Below are positions 25,966 through 34,822 of a stretch of 48,247 nucleotides of DNA, piece after piece. Source of the stretch: an uncultured Selenomonadales bacterium (GTDB taxonomy: Bacteria > Bacillota > Negativicutes > Selenomonadales > Selenomonadaceae). The stretch is from the NCBI GenBank assembly GCA_937877565.1, contig CALFJB010000007.1, positions 1 to 48,247 on the forward strand, written 5' to 3'. Under the pieces are notes generated by a model, which was not told the origin of the DNA, ran no database searches, and saw nothing but the letters and a program-made list of their open reading frames with translations. The position numbers and the translations under genes were made by a program. Numbering within the stretch: position 1 is the stretch's first letter; each line of letters begins with the position of its first letter.

Positions 25966-26994
25966 TTAAACCATCATTTCATCAGATTGTCCGCGTGAAA
26001 TTACAATTTCGCCTTTGTCTTCAAGCGAACGAATAATATTAACAACCTTCATTTGAGCTTCTTCAACGTCACGAATTTTAACAGGTCCCATGTATGAAAG
26101 TTCTTCTTTGAGCATTTCGGCGGCGCGTTTTGACATATTTTTGAAAATTTTGTTCGTGGCGTCTTCGGTAGTTGACTTCATAGCTAACGCCAATTCTTTT
26201 GTATCGACTTGACGTAAAACAATCTGCATTGAGCGGTCGTCCAAAAGTACAATATCCTCGAAAACGAACATAAGTTTTTTGATGTCTTCGGCAAGTTCGG
26301 GGTCGTCCACTTCCAAAGATTCGATAATTGCTTTTTCGGTGGAACGGTCGACGCGGTTCAAAACTTCGACAATCGCAGGAACGCCGCCCGCCGTTGTAAA
26401 GTCTTGAGTAAGCATTGAAGAAATTTTCTTTTCCAAAACGCGCTCAACTTCTCTGATAACGTCCGGCGAAGTTCTATCCATTGTTGCGATACGTTTTGCA
26501 ACGTCGGCTTGCATTTCAGTTGAAAGTCCGCTCATGATAATTGCGGCTTGGTCGGGTTCAAGGTACGCCATAACAAGGGCGATTGTTTGCGGGTGTTCAT
26601 TCTGTATAAAGTTTAAAAGTTGTGAAGGATCTATTTTCTTCAAAAAATCAAACGGGCGAACTTGCAAGCTTGTAGTTAAGCGGTTCAAAATACCCATTGC
26701 ACGTTCAGAGCCTAACGCCTTTTCCAAAACGCCTTGCGCGTATTCTAAGCCGCCGGTAGAAATATAATCGCTTGCCATTGCCATTTGATAAAATTCGCTG
26801 ATGACTTCGGCTTTGTCTTCCGCGCTGACTTGCTTATTATTCGCAATTTCAAGCGTGATACTTTCTATTTCGTCGTCGTCAAGGTGTTCAAAAAGTTTAG
26901 CCGCGTACTCGCCGCCAACTGCGATAAAAAGTATTGCGGCTTTTTCGTGCGCCGTCATACTTTTAGATTCACCGTACATATCTTCTCTAGGCAT
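25966..26994 (-). CDS. fliG: Flagellar motor switch protein FliG
   Basis: FliG couples the stator to the rotor and forms part of the C-ring switch. The 342-residue protein shows the N-terminal domain that binds FliF (MTAHEKAAILFIAVG), the middle EHPQTIALVMAYLEP motif (about 125-140) and the C-terminal domain with the charged torque helix (DDRSMQIVLRQVDTKELALAMKS, about 255-280). The ATG follows AGGAGGAA. It ends the visible flagellar cluster; fliH and fliI, which usually follow, are absent here. Confidence 0.97.
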   Translation of the reverse strand: MPREDMYGESKSMTAHEKAAILFIAVGGEYAAKLFEHLDDDEIESITLEIANNKQVSAEDKAEVISEFYQMAMASDYISTGGLEYAQGVLEKALGSERAMGILNRLTTSLQVRPFDFLKKIDPSQLLNFIQNEHPQTIALVMAYLEPDQAAIIMSGLSTEMQADVAKRIATMDRTSPDVIREVERVLEKKISSMLTQDFTTAGGVPAIVEVLNRVDRSTEKAIIESLEVDDPELAEDIKKLMFVFEDIVLLDDRSMQIVLRQVDTKELALAMKSTTEDATNKIFKNMSKRAAEMLKEELSYMGPVKIRDVEEAQMKVVNIIRSLEDKGEIVISRGQSDEMMV

Positions 26995-27022
26995 AAAAAT
27001 TCCTCCTCAAATTGAAAAATGA

Positions 27023-27041
27023 TAGGCGATTTTGCCGCCTA
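27023..27041 (-). other. Hairpin between fliF and fliG
   Basis: TAGGCG (27023-27028) pairs with CGCCTA (27036-27041), followed on the minus strand by TCATTTTTC. It resembles a weak terminator and could reduce expression of fliG relative to fliF. Confidence 0.4.
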
Positions 27042-27064
27042 CCACTTCATAAAAATTTTTAAAA

Positions 27065-28687
27065 TCAATCGTCCTCTGAAAGCCACTGTTTAATAAGCAT
27101 CGCCATATCAGCAGGTTTTTCGTCAATAAGTTTAAGAATGGCTTTTTTCTCGTCACGTTGCTGGCGTTCTTCATCAGTGAGGCTGTCTTCGGGAATTTTA
27201 TCAGCTTCAATGGCAAGTGCGCGTTCTTCTTCTTCGATACGGCGGCGTTCTTCCTCTTCAGCACGTAAACGTTCTTCTTCACGACGACGCGCCTCTTCAA
27301 GTGCCTCGCGTTCTTGCTGTTTTTTGCGACGGTTCATTAAGACACCGCCGACAATCAGCGCAAGCAACAAAATCAGTGCTCCAATTTCCATATAAAGAAT
27401 CCTATCTTTGCGTTCTTGTTCAGCCGCGTCTTCAGCCTGTTGTTTATCGCGTTTTTCAGTGTTAAACGGCAAAGGCTCAACTGAAATTGTATCGCCGCGA
27501 TCTTCGTTAATACCGGCGGCGGAACTAACAACTCTAAGCAAACTTTCCTGTTGCAGGGCGGTAACAGTGTCATTAACCAAAACTGCAACCGTTAAGCGTT
27601 TAATTGCACCGGGCGAAGAAACAACTTTTTGATTTTCTTCGTTGACTTCGTAATTTTTGGTAGATTCTTTGCGCTCGTATTCGGAAGTTGCGTTTCTGTC
27701 TTCAGCCACGTAACCGGGAATATTTCCTTGCATACCTGCGGGACCGCCCGCTGTGCTGGACTGCCCATTATAAGTTTCGTTAATATCCTGTTGACTGCGA
27801 ATAATACCAGATTCATCAACAACCGGTGTAAAAGTTTGTTTGTCAACTGAACGTGCATCAAAGTCAAGTTCGACACTGACACGAACAAAGGCGTTTCCTT
27901 CGCCCAACGAATTATCCAACAAAGTTTGAATGTTATCTTGAATGTGATCTCTAACTTTGCGCGTCATTTCAATTTGCGTCATAGTTTGCAAATTGGAACG
28001 TTGCCTTTTCATAACATCTTCGTCGTTTTCTTCGTTGAGAATATTTCCTGCCTCGTCAACGATTGTGACATTTTCCGGCGTTAAGCCTTGAACACTATGA
28101 CTAACCAAATTTACAATGCCTTTGACTTCTTCCGCCGTGAGTTGGGCGTCAGGCGTAAGCATCAGCATAATTGACGCAGTAGCTGGTTTTTCATTTTTCT
28201 TGTACAAGCTGTCTTCAGGTAAAACGATATGCACACGGGCTTTTTGTACAATGTCAATTTGTTCAATGGTGCGCGTCAATTCGCCTTGAAGTGCCTGCAA
28301 ATAATTAACCTTGTTTTGAAATTCGGTAACGCCTAATTTGCTGTCGTCAAAAAGTTCAAATCCTTTGTTGCCACGTGGCAAACCGGCAGTCGCCAATTCC
28401 AATCTTACGTCATGAACTTGAGTAGCGGGAACATAAATTGTTGAGCCGCGTTTAGTTTCTGTAATTTGATATTGTACGCCGGATTCTTTTAAACTGTTTA
28501 CAACGTCGCCGGCGTCTTTTGATTCTAAATTTGTGTACAACGGCACAAAGTCCGGTTTACTGCCGTACCAAAAACTTACACCAAAAATTGATATAAGAAT
28601 TGCCGCAATAACGCCCAGAAATATATACCGTTGCCTTTGGCTGTATCCATTCCACAGTTCTTGGAATCGCTGTCTCCAAGCCTCCAA
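27065..28687 (-). CDS. fliF: Flagellar MS-ring protein FliF
   Basis: FliF builds the membrane ring on which the flagellum assembles. The 540-residue protein has one N-terminal membrane helix (about 22-42), the ring-building motifs (VPLYTNLESKDAGDVVNSLKESG, GNKGFELFDDSKLGVTEFQ, about 50-230), a long low-complexity region, a second membrane helix (about 425-445) and a very charged Glu/Arg coiled coil (about 450-490) before the C-terminal part that binds FliG. The start is TTG 28687; AAAGGA lies about 11 bases upstream. Confidence 0.95.
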   Translation of the reverse strand: MEAWRQRFQELWNGYSQRQRYIFLGVIAAILISIFGVSFWYGSKPDFVPLYTNLESKDAGDVVNSLKESGVQYQITETKRGSTIYVPATQVHDVRLELATAGLPRGNKGFELFDDSKLGVTEFQNKVNYLQALQGELTRTIEQIDIVQKARVHIVLPEDSLYKKNEKPATASIMLMLTPDAQLTAEEVKGIVNLVSHSVQGLTPENVTIVDEAGNILNEENDEDVMKRQRSNLQTMTQIEMTRKVRDHIQDNIQTLLDNSLGEGNAFVRVSVELDFDARSVDKQTFTPVVDESGIIRSQQDINETYNGQSSTAGGPAGMQGNIPGYVAEDRNATSEYERKESTKNYEVNEENQKVVSSPGAIKRLTVAVLVNDTVTALQQESLLRVVSSAAGINEDRGDTISVEPLPFNTEKRDKQQAEDAAEQERKDRILYMEIGALILLLALIVGGVLMNRRKKQQEREALEEARRREEERLRAEEEERRRIEEEERALAIEADKIPEDSLTDEERQQRDEKKAILKLIDEKPADMAMLIKQWLSEDD

Positions 28688-28739
28688 CTTTTAATCAGTC
28701 CTTTCGAACCGTCCATGTAAATTTTTTTCCCTTCATAAA

Positions 28740-29048
28740 TCAGACCTGCATACGCATAATTTCTTGATATGCAGAGACTGCGCGATTCCTTAACTGCAAT
28801 GTAAGTTGAATTGCAATTTCAGCCTTTTGCGAGGCAACTACAACCTGTGAAATATCTTCAACACGTCCCGCCGCCATTGCCATATTTAATTTATCGGATT
28901 CAATTTGCAATTCGTTAGTTTTCTTTAGAGCGTCTTTTAGCATTTCCCCGAAACTTACAGCGGGTTCTTTTGCAATTTCTTGACTTTCGCCCAAATGACT
29001 GTGCGCGCTCATTTTAACGGGCGTCATTTCCAATGGCGCAATTTCCAT
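28740..29048 (-). CDS. fliE: Flagellar hook-basal body protein FliE
   Basis: FliE connects the MS ring to the rod. The 102-residue protein has the conserved FGEMLKDALKKTNELQIESD and the C-terminal AEIAIQLTLQLRNRAVSAYQEIMRMQV. The start is ATG 29048 after AAGGAAGGTGA; a reading frame 13 codons longer has no ribosome site. It is 52 bases before fliF. Confidence 0.93.
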   Translation of the reverse strand: MEIAPLEMTPVKMSAHSHLGESQEIAKEPAVSFGEMLKDALKKTNELQIESDKLNMAMAAGRVEDISQVVVASQKAEIAIQLTLQLRNRAVSAYQEIMRMQV

Positions 29049-29189
29049 TCTGTCACCTTCCTTGTAAAATTTGACGAGTAGGAGCATTTGCTCAACGATT
29101 AGAAAAATTTTCTAAATTCAACGGCTGGAAAATTCAATCCAAATTTGCCAACTAGTTTATGTTGATAAAACCGTATTTTTATTCCAGTT
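29049..29189. other. Non-coding part of the fliE-DUF805 gap
   Basis: This is the left third of a 363-base gap within the flagellar cluster. No gene is supported; a long open frame across the gap has no family resemblance and runs through hairpins. Confidence 0.4.
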
Positions 29190-29320
29190 TCTCTAATACG
29201 GCATTTCTTTACTTTTTGAAAAAAGAAAGAAACGCCTAGCAAAGAAAGAAAAACTTCCGCAATAAATCGCGTCCTGCGATTTGGTTGCGGCGGCGGTCGT
29301 CCGTGACCGCCGTTTTTTAG
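29190..29320 (+). repeat. Structured intergenic element ending in a terminator-like hairpin
   Basis: Three hairpins lie in a row: TTTCTTT with AAAGAAA near 29195-29225; CCGCAA-AAATCGC (29257-29270) with GCGATTT-TTGCGG (29276-29290); and CGGCGGTC (29291-29298) with GACCGCCG (29305-29312), followed by six T on the plus strand. The T-run faces against the flagellar genes, so on the plus strand this could be a small RNA with its terminator, or a mobile repeat inserted in the operon. The remaining bases to 29411 hold nothing recognised. Confidence 0.5.
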
Positions 29321-29411
29321 TTTATCAACACGCCTTAGAAACTTTACTAATCGGCAGTTGCAAAATTTACACTGCAAAGAGCCTTTACTCCAAAAAAACA
29401 ATCCTAAAAAT

Positions 29412-29897
29412 TTAAATCGGTATTGGGCTTGCGCCATAACGATTTTTCCCGCGAGTTCCCGGAACTACCAATATATAAGCCCCAATCGCAAGCGTTGCCG
29501 TCGCCAAAATCAGTAGAAAATAAAATTTATAATTCAGACCGGTAAAATCTTGAAAAGCCATAATTGCCGACAAAATCGCGCTGATAATTGCAAGCGTTTT
29601 GCCTCTGTTCATATCCTGAAGGCGGCGAACACTCAAACAATAATTGGGAATTATAAAAATCAGTGAAACGATTGTATTATAAATAGCCGCGTATGGCGTC
29701 GTAACCTGCCCAAATTCGTATCCAAAAATTCTGTAACCTAAATGTAGCAACATAGTCAACAAGACGCCTAAAACAAGCTTTCTTTTGAAATAACGAAGGC
29801 GATTTAATCTGCCGTTCAATTTGAAAAATATTTCGCTTATAGTTTTGTCTTCAACGTACATTTCAGCCGGTTCGGACACAAATTCAACTTCTTTCAA
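29412..29897 (-). CDS. DUF805 family membrane protein
   Basis: The 161-residue protein has about four membrane helices and the family's hallmarks: GRLNRLRYF near residue 30, VRRLQDMNRGK near 95 and the C-terminal PGTRGKNRYG. The function of DUF805 proteins is unknown. It lies between flgC and fliE, an unusual place. The start is uncertain: TTG 29897 lacks a good ribosome site, GTG 29879 is an alternative. Confidence 0.82.
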   Translation of the reverse strand: MKEVEFVSEPAEMYVEDKTISEIFFKLNGRLNRLRYFKRKLVLGVLLTMLLHLGYRIFGYEFGQVTTPYAAIYNTIVSLIFIIPNYCLSVRRLQDMNRGKTLAIISAILSAIMAFQDFTGLNYKFYFLLILATATLAIGAYILVVPGTRGKNRYGASPIPI

Positions 29898-29925
29898 AAA
29901 AATTTTACAATGTCAACTGCAAACT

Positions 29926-29934
29926 ATTATAACA
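29926..29934 (-). promoter_or_regulatory. Extended -10 promoter for the DUF805 gene
   Basis: TGTTATAAT on the minus strand (29934-29926) is an extended -10 element (TGnTATAAT) without a clear -35. It suggests the DUF805 gene has its own promoter inside the flagellar cluster. The same nine bases recur near 31.9, 37.1 and 44.1 kb. Confidence 0.5.
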
Positions 29935-29967
29935 CTTAGCAAAATAATTTCTACAGAAAAATAAAAA

Positions 29968-30420
29968 TTATTTGCCAATTTCCAGAGTCTTCAACGCCAT
30001 AGCCTTAGCCGCGTTAATGGCGGTAGAATTTGCCTCGTAAGCACGATGAGCGGTTATCATATCAACCATTTCAGTAACAATATCAACATTCGGCTTTTCA
30101 ACGTAACCATCAGCATTGGCGTCAGGATGCCCTGGATCATAAACCATTGGACCTTGCGTGGCGTCTTCCTGAATTGAAATTGCGCGGACGCCGTGTCCAA
30201 TCGTGTTATCTTTATTGCCTAATGCTTTGTTTAAAATTTGTTCAAAAGGTTCAGGCTTGCGATCCCTTGAACTGAAGACGACGTAACGGCGATGATACGC
30301 GCCGCCATTTTCTGTACGCGTGGTATTTGCGTTTGCAATGTTGTTTGAAATTACGTCCATTCTCAACCTTTCAGCGGTTAAACCGGAGGCTGAAGTGTCA
30401 ATTCCCAGAAACAGTCCCAT
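29968..30420 (-). CDS. flgC: Flagellar basal-body rod protein FlgC
   Basis: FlgC is a proximal rod protein exported by the flagellar secretion system. The 150-residue protein has the N-terminal SASGLTAERLRMDVISNNIANANTTRT motif and the C-terminal VDMITAHRAYEANSTAINAAKAMALKTLEIGK helix. The ATG has AAAGGAG. It is separated from flgB by a repeat. Confidence 0.96.
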   Translation of the reverse strand: MGLFLGIDTSASGLTAERLRMDVISNNIANANTTRTENGGAYHRRYVVFSSRDRKPEPFEQILNKALGNKDNTIGHGVRAISIQEDATQGPMVYDPGHPDANADGYVEKPNVDIVTEMVDMITAHRAYEANSTAINAAKAMALKTLEIGK

Positions 30421-30447
30421 TTAAAAAGCTCCTTTCAGTCGCTTTTT

Positions 30448-30511
30448 AGGGACTAGGAGTTAGGGACTAGGGATTAGGGATTTTCCCTTAGCCCTTATCT
30501 CCTAATCCCTA
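30448..30511. repeat. GGGATTAGG-type repeat between flgC and flgB
   Basis: Tandem variants of AGGGATTAGGG/AGGGACTAGG run from about 30448 to 30480, and the inverse follows. TAGGGATTAGG (30468-30478) pairs with CCTAATCCCTA (30501-30511). The repeat reaches into the flgB stop codon (30509-30511), so it supplies that stop. It looks like an inserted repeat. Confidence 0.7.
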
Positions 30512-30937
30512 ACTTTGTCCGCTGGTAATGGCGTTACGCATTTTTGAAACGTAGCCGCCAAGTTGAGTAGCCAGCGCGTTATAATAAATCTGATTTTTGG
30601 CAAGCGTCGCCATTTCAATATCAATATCGACGTTGTTATGGTCAACGCGCATTATCGCGCTTCTGTCTTCAACAAACGCGGGCGTAGCATAAGTATTTAA
30701 TCTTCTGAACGGCAAATGCTTATCATTAGTTTGCACGAGCTCTAATTTACCTTTTGGCTTAGTTTCGCCGTAAATTTCCTGCGCCAACATTTCTTCAAAT
30801 TCCAAATTTTTTTTGACGTAATTTGGAGTATTTATATTGGCAATATTATGAGCAACAACTTCTTGACGCATACTAGCCGCCGTCATTGCGCGGGGCAAAT
30901 AATTAAAATTCGTAGAATTCATAATTTGATCAAGCAT
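30509..30937 (-). CDS. flgB: Flagellar basal-body rod protein FlgB
   Basis: FlgB is a proximal rod protein. The 142-residue protein shows the conserved RQEVVAHNIANINTPNYVKKNLEFEEML (about 25-50) and the NNVDIDIEMATLAKNQIYYNALA C-terminal region. It is the first flagellar gene of the cluster. Its stop codon lies in the adjacent repeat, so the last residues may have changed. Confidence 0.95.
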   Translation of the reverse strand: MLDQIMNSTNFNYLPRAMTAASMRQEVVAHNIANINTPNYVKKNLEFEEMLAQEIYGETKPKGKLELVQTNDKHLPFRRLNTYATPAFVEDRSAIMRVDHNNVDIDIEMATLAKNQIYYNALATQLGGYVSKMRNAITSGQS

Positions 30938-31014
30938 ACAATCACCAGCCTTTCAACTCTAAAAATATCTCAAAAAAATTTTCTACACCACGTCGAAAAA
31001 TCCTGCATTTTTAA

Positions 31015-31899
31015 TCATTCATAAACAAAGAAATTTAAAACGCGTGGAAGATTTTTTATTTTCAGCGGTAGAAAATCGCCAATTTCGCCATCAAGATCGC
31101 TGATTAATTTTTCTGCAGATTCTATTTCAAAATTTTTTGCTTGAATGTACAAAATATTTTCGTCGTCATCAATGCACTTGCCGGACAAAATTTTTTGCGT
31201 CAGATTTATTAAACTGCGCGGGCTACATTTTTTCAAAGCCAGAAAATCCAATTTGCCGTCGTCAATTTTTATTTTGTCAGAAATTTTTTTTAAACCGGCA
31301 ACCGCTGAACTGTTCAATACCAAAAATAAAAAAGCGTCCAACTCAAAAATTCTGCTGTCAGCAGAAATTTTCAGCGGCACGGATTTAAATTTGGGAATTT
31401 CGCCAATTCCTTGAATGTAATAGGCAAGTTTGCCGAGAGAATTTTTTTTGCCTGCGTCAACTTCATGAGCAATGGAGGTTAAAACGCCCGCGCTTGCCAC
31501 ATTTATAAAATAATCTTTGTCGTTGACAATTCCCAAATCGACGGGGCGAATTTTATTTTCAGCAACGGCGGCAATAGTTTTTTCTGTGTCAAGTTTCAAA
31601 TACGTTGCAAAGTCGTTTGAAGTACCGCTGCCAATTATTCCGACCGGCAAATTTATTTCAGCCTTCATCAGATAATTTATAATCGTGTGCAAAGTACCAT
31701 CACCGCCCGCCGCAATTACGCTTTCTACTTCAGAAATTTTTATGCAGTCTATAAAATCGTCAAAAAAATTTCCTGCGCGAGTGCGATACAATGTCAGCAA
31801 AATATTTTGACGCTGAAACTTTTCTATAATTTCATCCAAATTTTTTCTGAAAGTTGCACTGCCGGAAACGGGATTGTAAGCAAGTAAAATTTTTTTCAA
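31015..31899 (-). CDS. Diacylglycerol/lipid kinase (YegS/DgkB family)
   Basis: Members phosphorylate lipids such as diacylglycerol. The 294-residue protein has the NPVSGSA start, the nucleotide-binding GGDGTLHTIIN motif (about 70-80), GSGTSNDFA (about 93-101) and a C-terminal beta domain. TTG 31899 follows AGAGGT at proper spacing; a longer frame to 31938 has none. It is divergent from the GGDEF gene and lies 77 bases upstream of flgB. Confidence 0.85.
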   Translation of the reverse strand: MKKILLAYNPVSGSATFRKNLDEIIEKFQRQNILLTLYRTRAGNFFDDFIDCIKISEVESVIAAGGDGTLHTIINYLMKAEINLPVGIIGSGTSNDFATYLKLDTEKTIAAVAENKIRPVDLGIVNDKDYFINVASAGVLTSIAHEVDAGKKNSLGKLAYYIQGIGEIPKFKSVPLKISADSRIFELDAFLFLVLNSSAVAGLKKISDKIKIDDGKLDFLALKKCSPRSLINLTQKILSGKCIDDDENILYIQAKNFEIESAEKLISDLDGEIGDFLPLKIKNLPRVLNFFVYE

Positions 31900-31922
31900 T
31901 TCGTGTACCTCTAATTTTTTAA

Positions 31923-31931
31923 TGTTATAAT
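31923..31931 (+). promoter_or_regulatory. Extended -10 promoter for the GGDEF gene
   Basis: TGTTATAAT at 31923-31931, with transcription expected near 31938, about 30 bases before the GGDEF ATG. No good -35 is seen. Confidence 0.5.
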
Positions 31932-31968
31932 ATGTCAAATTTTTATTGGACGCAAGGGGCGATTAAAT

Positions 31969-33459
31969 ATGTTGCCTGAATTGTACAAATTAGCAACCGA
32001 GCTAAACGGTATGGCGGTTTTTGAATGGGATATAATTAACAATCGCTTGAATTATGATTCACAAATGACGCGGCTACTTCAAAACGAATTGCCTACCGAA
32101 AATGTAAAAAAACATTTACTACAAGCGCGGCTGATTCATCCAGAAAATCGAATTGAATTTCAAAATCACGTTAAAAGAATGTTGGAAATGAAAACGCAAC
32201 GTAGCGCACCATTTCAAGACTACGAATTGGAATTTAGAATTTACACGCGCGACAGATATTTTATTTGGGTAAAAATGAAATATCGCGCAGAAATTGTTGA
32301 CGGCGTTGCAATAAAAATTTTAGGTTTTATAAAAAATGTTGACAGCGCACATATTAAAGAGGCAAAACTCAAAGAAGTTATCGAACGCGACGCAATGACG
32401 GGGCTTTACAGCAAAACTCACGCGCCTTATCTTGTAAATCAAATACTTTCAGATAAAGATAAAATGAACGCGCTTTTAGTTTTGGACTTGGACAATTTTA
32501 AATCGGTAAATGATAAACTCGGACATTTGATAGGCGACGCGGTTATTATGGATATGGCTATGAATTTGAAAACAACTTTTCGCAAGACTGATATTTTGGG
32601 ACATATTGGCGGCGATGAATTTATGGTACTGATGAAGGATATTAAAACGCCGGATATTGTTCTGAAAAAATGTTCGCAACTGCGCGATATTTTGAGGAAA
32701 GTTTATCAGCACGAAGGCGAAGAAGTTTCAGTTTCTGCAAGCATTGGAATTGCGCTTGCTCCTGAACACGGCGCAAATTACAATATTTTATTTGAACGCG
32801 CAGACGCGGCACTTGCTGAAAGTAAGCGGCAAGGTAAAGACACTGAAACAATTTACAGCGAAGGCTTAGAAAACGCCGAACAACGCGCCGCAGATAATGC
32901 AGAATTGCCAACTCAAAATTTTAGAAAAATGTTATCAAATCCGTTGGAATATATTTTTCAAATGGTTTTCAATTCAAAGGATACGTCTTTGGCTGTCCAA
33001 CTTTTACTGCAGATTTTCGCAAAATATTTTAAAGTTCACAGGGCTTACGTATTTTGGCATATGGATGGTCCACATTGGCCAAAAATTTTATTTGACTACG
33101 TGCGCGGCGATTTTAAAAAGGCTGAAATTGCACACGATCCGCCGCTTAGACTTCAAATAAGAAAACGTTATCGCAATACAAAAAATGGCAGATTCAGCGA
33201 ATGTGCAGATACTTCAAAACTTCCTGAACGCGCAAAACATGACTTTGAACGCAGAAATATTCATTCCTATCTTGAATGTGCGGTTATGGACGGCGAAGAT
33301 TTTATTGGTTGCGTAGGTTTTGACGACTGCAAAAAGGCGCGTACTTGGACGAAGGAAGAGCACGAAATTTTATTTTCGTTTTCAGAAATAATGCGGAGGT
33401 TTTTATTTGGGCAAATTTATTTTGAAATGAAAAAGCACAACGGGCGTTGGAGTTTATAA
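31969..33459 (+). CDS. PAS-GGDEF diguanylate cyclase with C-terminal GAF-like region
   Basis: The enzyme probably makes cyclic di-GMP. The 496-residue soluble protein has a PAS-like domain (about 10-125), a GGDEF domain (about 135-300) with an intact GGDEF signature (214-218) and an RKTD inhibitory I-site five residues before it, and a C-terminal GAF-like region (about 325-490) that may sense a ligand. ATG 31969 follows AAGGGG. It lies 25 bases upstream of a PTS permease gene. Confidence 0.88.
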   Translation: MLPELYKLATELNGMAVFEWDIINNRLNYDSQMTRLLQNELPTENVKKHLLQARLIHPENRIEFQNHVKRMLEMKTQRSAPFQDYELEFRIYTRDRYFIWVKMKYRAEIVDGVAIKILGFIKNVDSAHIKEAKLKEVIERDAMTGLYSKTHAPYLVNQILSDKDKMNALLVLDLDNFKSVNDKLGHLIGDAVIMDMAMNLKTTFRKTDILGHIGGDEFMVLMKDIKTPDIVLKKCSQLRDILRKVYQHEGEEVSVSASIGIALAPEHGANYNILFERADAALAESKRQGKDTETIYSEGLENAEQRAADNAELPTQNFRKMLSNPLEYIFQMVFNSKDTSLAVQLLLQIFAKYFKVHRAYVFWHMDGPHWPKILFDYVRGDFKKAEIAHDPPLRLQIRKRYRNTKNGRFSECADTSKLPERAKHDFERRNIHSYLECAVMDGEDFIGCVGFDDCKKARTWTKEEHEILFSFSEIMRRFLFGQIYFEMKKHNGRWSL

Positions 33460-33484
33460 ATTTTCATAGAAAGGATAAACCGAA

Positions 33485-34804
33485 ATGAAACTTCAAGATT
33501 TCTTTGACAGATTTATAGAATTAGTCACGTACATTGGAAATGTAAATTCTATGCGAGCCCTGCGCGACGGAATGATTTTAACAATGCCTTTTACTATTGG
33601 CGGCTCAATTTTTCTACTGATAGCAAATTTGCCAATTCCGGGATATTCAGAATTTATGGCAGGAATTTTCGGCGCAAATTGGACAGATTCATTAAACGCA
33701 GTTGCAAGCGGGACTTTTGGCGCGTTGGCGTTGATTGTGGTTGTTGGAATTTCTTACAAATACGTTTATATAAGCGGCGGCGATGCAAGTATAGCCTCAA
33801 TGATAGCGTTAGCAACTTTTTTAACTTTGTTGCCGCCGGATATTTCTGCTGACAATGGCGACAGTATCGGCGGCGTTATTCCGCGCGTTTGGATTGGTTC
33901 AAACGGAATTATTACAGCAATTTTAGTGGCGTTTTTCGTATCTTACATTTGCGTTTTATGTCAGAAAAAAAATTGGGGAATAAAATTGCCGGACTCCGTA
34001 CCGTTGGAAGTTGCGCGTACTTTTGAGGCTTTAACGCCCTGCGTAATTTGTTTTACTTCGGCGGCGGTTGTCTATGGAATTTGCCACCATGCACTTGAAA
34101 CAACTTTTCCGGAATTATTTTTCAAGGTAATTCAATCGCCGTTGCAAGGTTTATCAGATACTTTAATTGGCGGAATGATTATAACGGCGTTGCAGAGTAT
34201 TTTATTTTGGGCGGGGATTCACGGACCAAACGTAGTTAGCGGCGTTGTTGGTCCTTTAATTTTGGCGAATACGTGGGAAAATCAGCAAATTTTAAACTTA
34301 GGGGAACAACTTGCAAACAATCCCGCCGCGCACATTTTTACACAACAACTTAACGACGTTTTTACAAAAAGCGGCGGTTGCGGCTTTACAATGGGATTTT
34401 TAATTGCTTGTTACATTGCGGCGAAGTCCGAGCAAATGAAATCTGTTTCAAAAATTGCGCTTGTACCGGGACTTTTCAACATCAATGAGCCAATAATTTT
34501 TGGACTGCCGATAGTTTTTAATCCCTATATGATTGTGCCGTTCATACTTGCGCCAACTGTGGCAATGATAATCACGTACCTTTCAATAGCGTGGGGATTT
34601 ATGATGCCGTTCAGCGGTATGCAAGTTCCGTGGACGACGCCAACAATAATTTCAGGATTTTTATTAAACGGATGGCAAGGCGCGGCAGTTCAAACTGTAA
34701 ATTTAATTGTTGCAACACTGATTTATTTGCCGTTCGTAAAAATGTACGATAAAATTTTAATTGAGGAAGAAGACGCGCAAAAAGGTTTAGCTGACGAAAT
34801 TTAA
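33485..34804 (+). CDS. PTS lactose/cellobiose-family EIIC permease
   Basis: EIIC proteins carry a sugar across the membrane during phosphorylation. The 439-residue polytopic protein (about ten helices) begins with RALRDGMILTMPFTIGGSIFLLIANLP and has the conserved NINEPIIFGLPIVFNP loop (about 335-350), as in CelB/LicC. No EIIA or EIIB partner is in the window. AGAAAGGA precedes the ATG. Likely cotranscribed with the GGDEF gene. Confidence 0.92.
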   Translation: MKLQDFFDRFIELVTYIGNVNSMRALRDGMILTMPFTIGGSIFLLIANLPIPGYSEFMAGIFGANWTDSLNAVASGTFGALALIVVVGISYKYVYISGGDASIASMIALATFLTLLPPDISADNGDSIGGVIPRVWIGSNGIITAILVAFFVSYICVLCQKKNWGIKLPDSVPLEVARTFEALTPCVICFTSAAVVYGICHHALETTFPELFFKVIQSPLQGLSDTLIGGMIITALQSILFWAGIHGPNVVSGVVGPLILANTWENQQILNLGEQLANNPAAHIFTQQLNDVFTKSGGCGFTMGFLIACYIAAKSEQMKSVSKIALVPGLFNINEPIIFGLPIVFNPYMIVPFILAPTVAMIITYLSIAWGFMMPFSGMQVPWTTPTIISGFLLNGWQGAAVQTVNLIVATLIYLPFVKMYDKILIEEEDAQKGLADEI

Positions 34805-34822
34805 TTTTTAGGAGTGATATTT

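Noticed and set aside
27138..27850. Several open frames opposite fliF
   Set aside because: They are antisense shadows of the charged C-terminal region of fliF; Ser/Arg-rich and without ribosome sites.
29099..29437. A 112-codon open frame on the minus strand between fliE and the DUF805 gene
   Set aside because: It runs through strong hairpins, is rich in odd Arg/Phe/Lys stretches, overlaps the end of the DUF805 gene and has no family resemblance.
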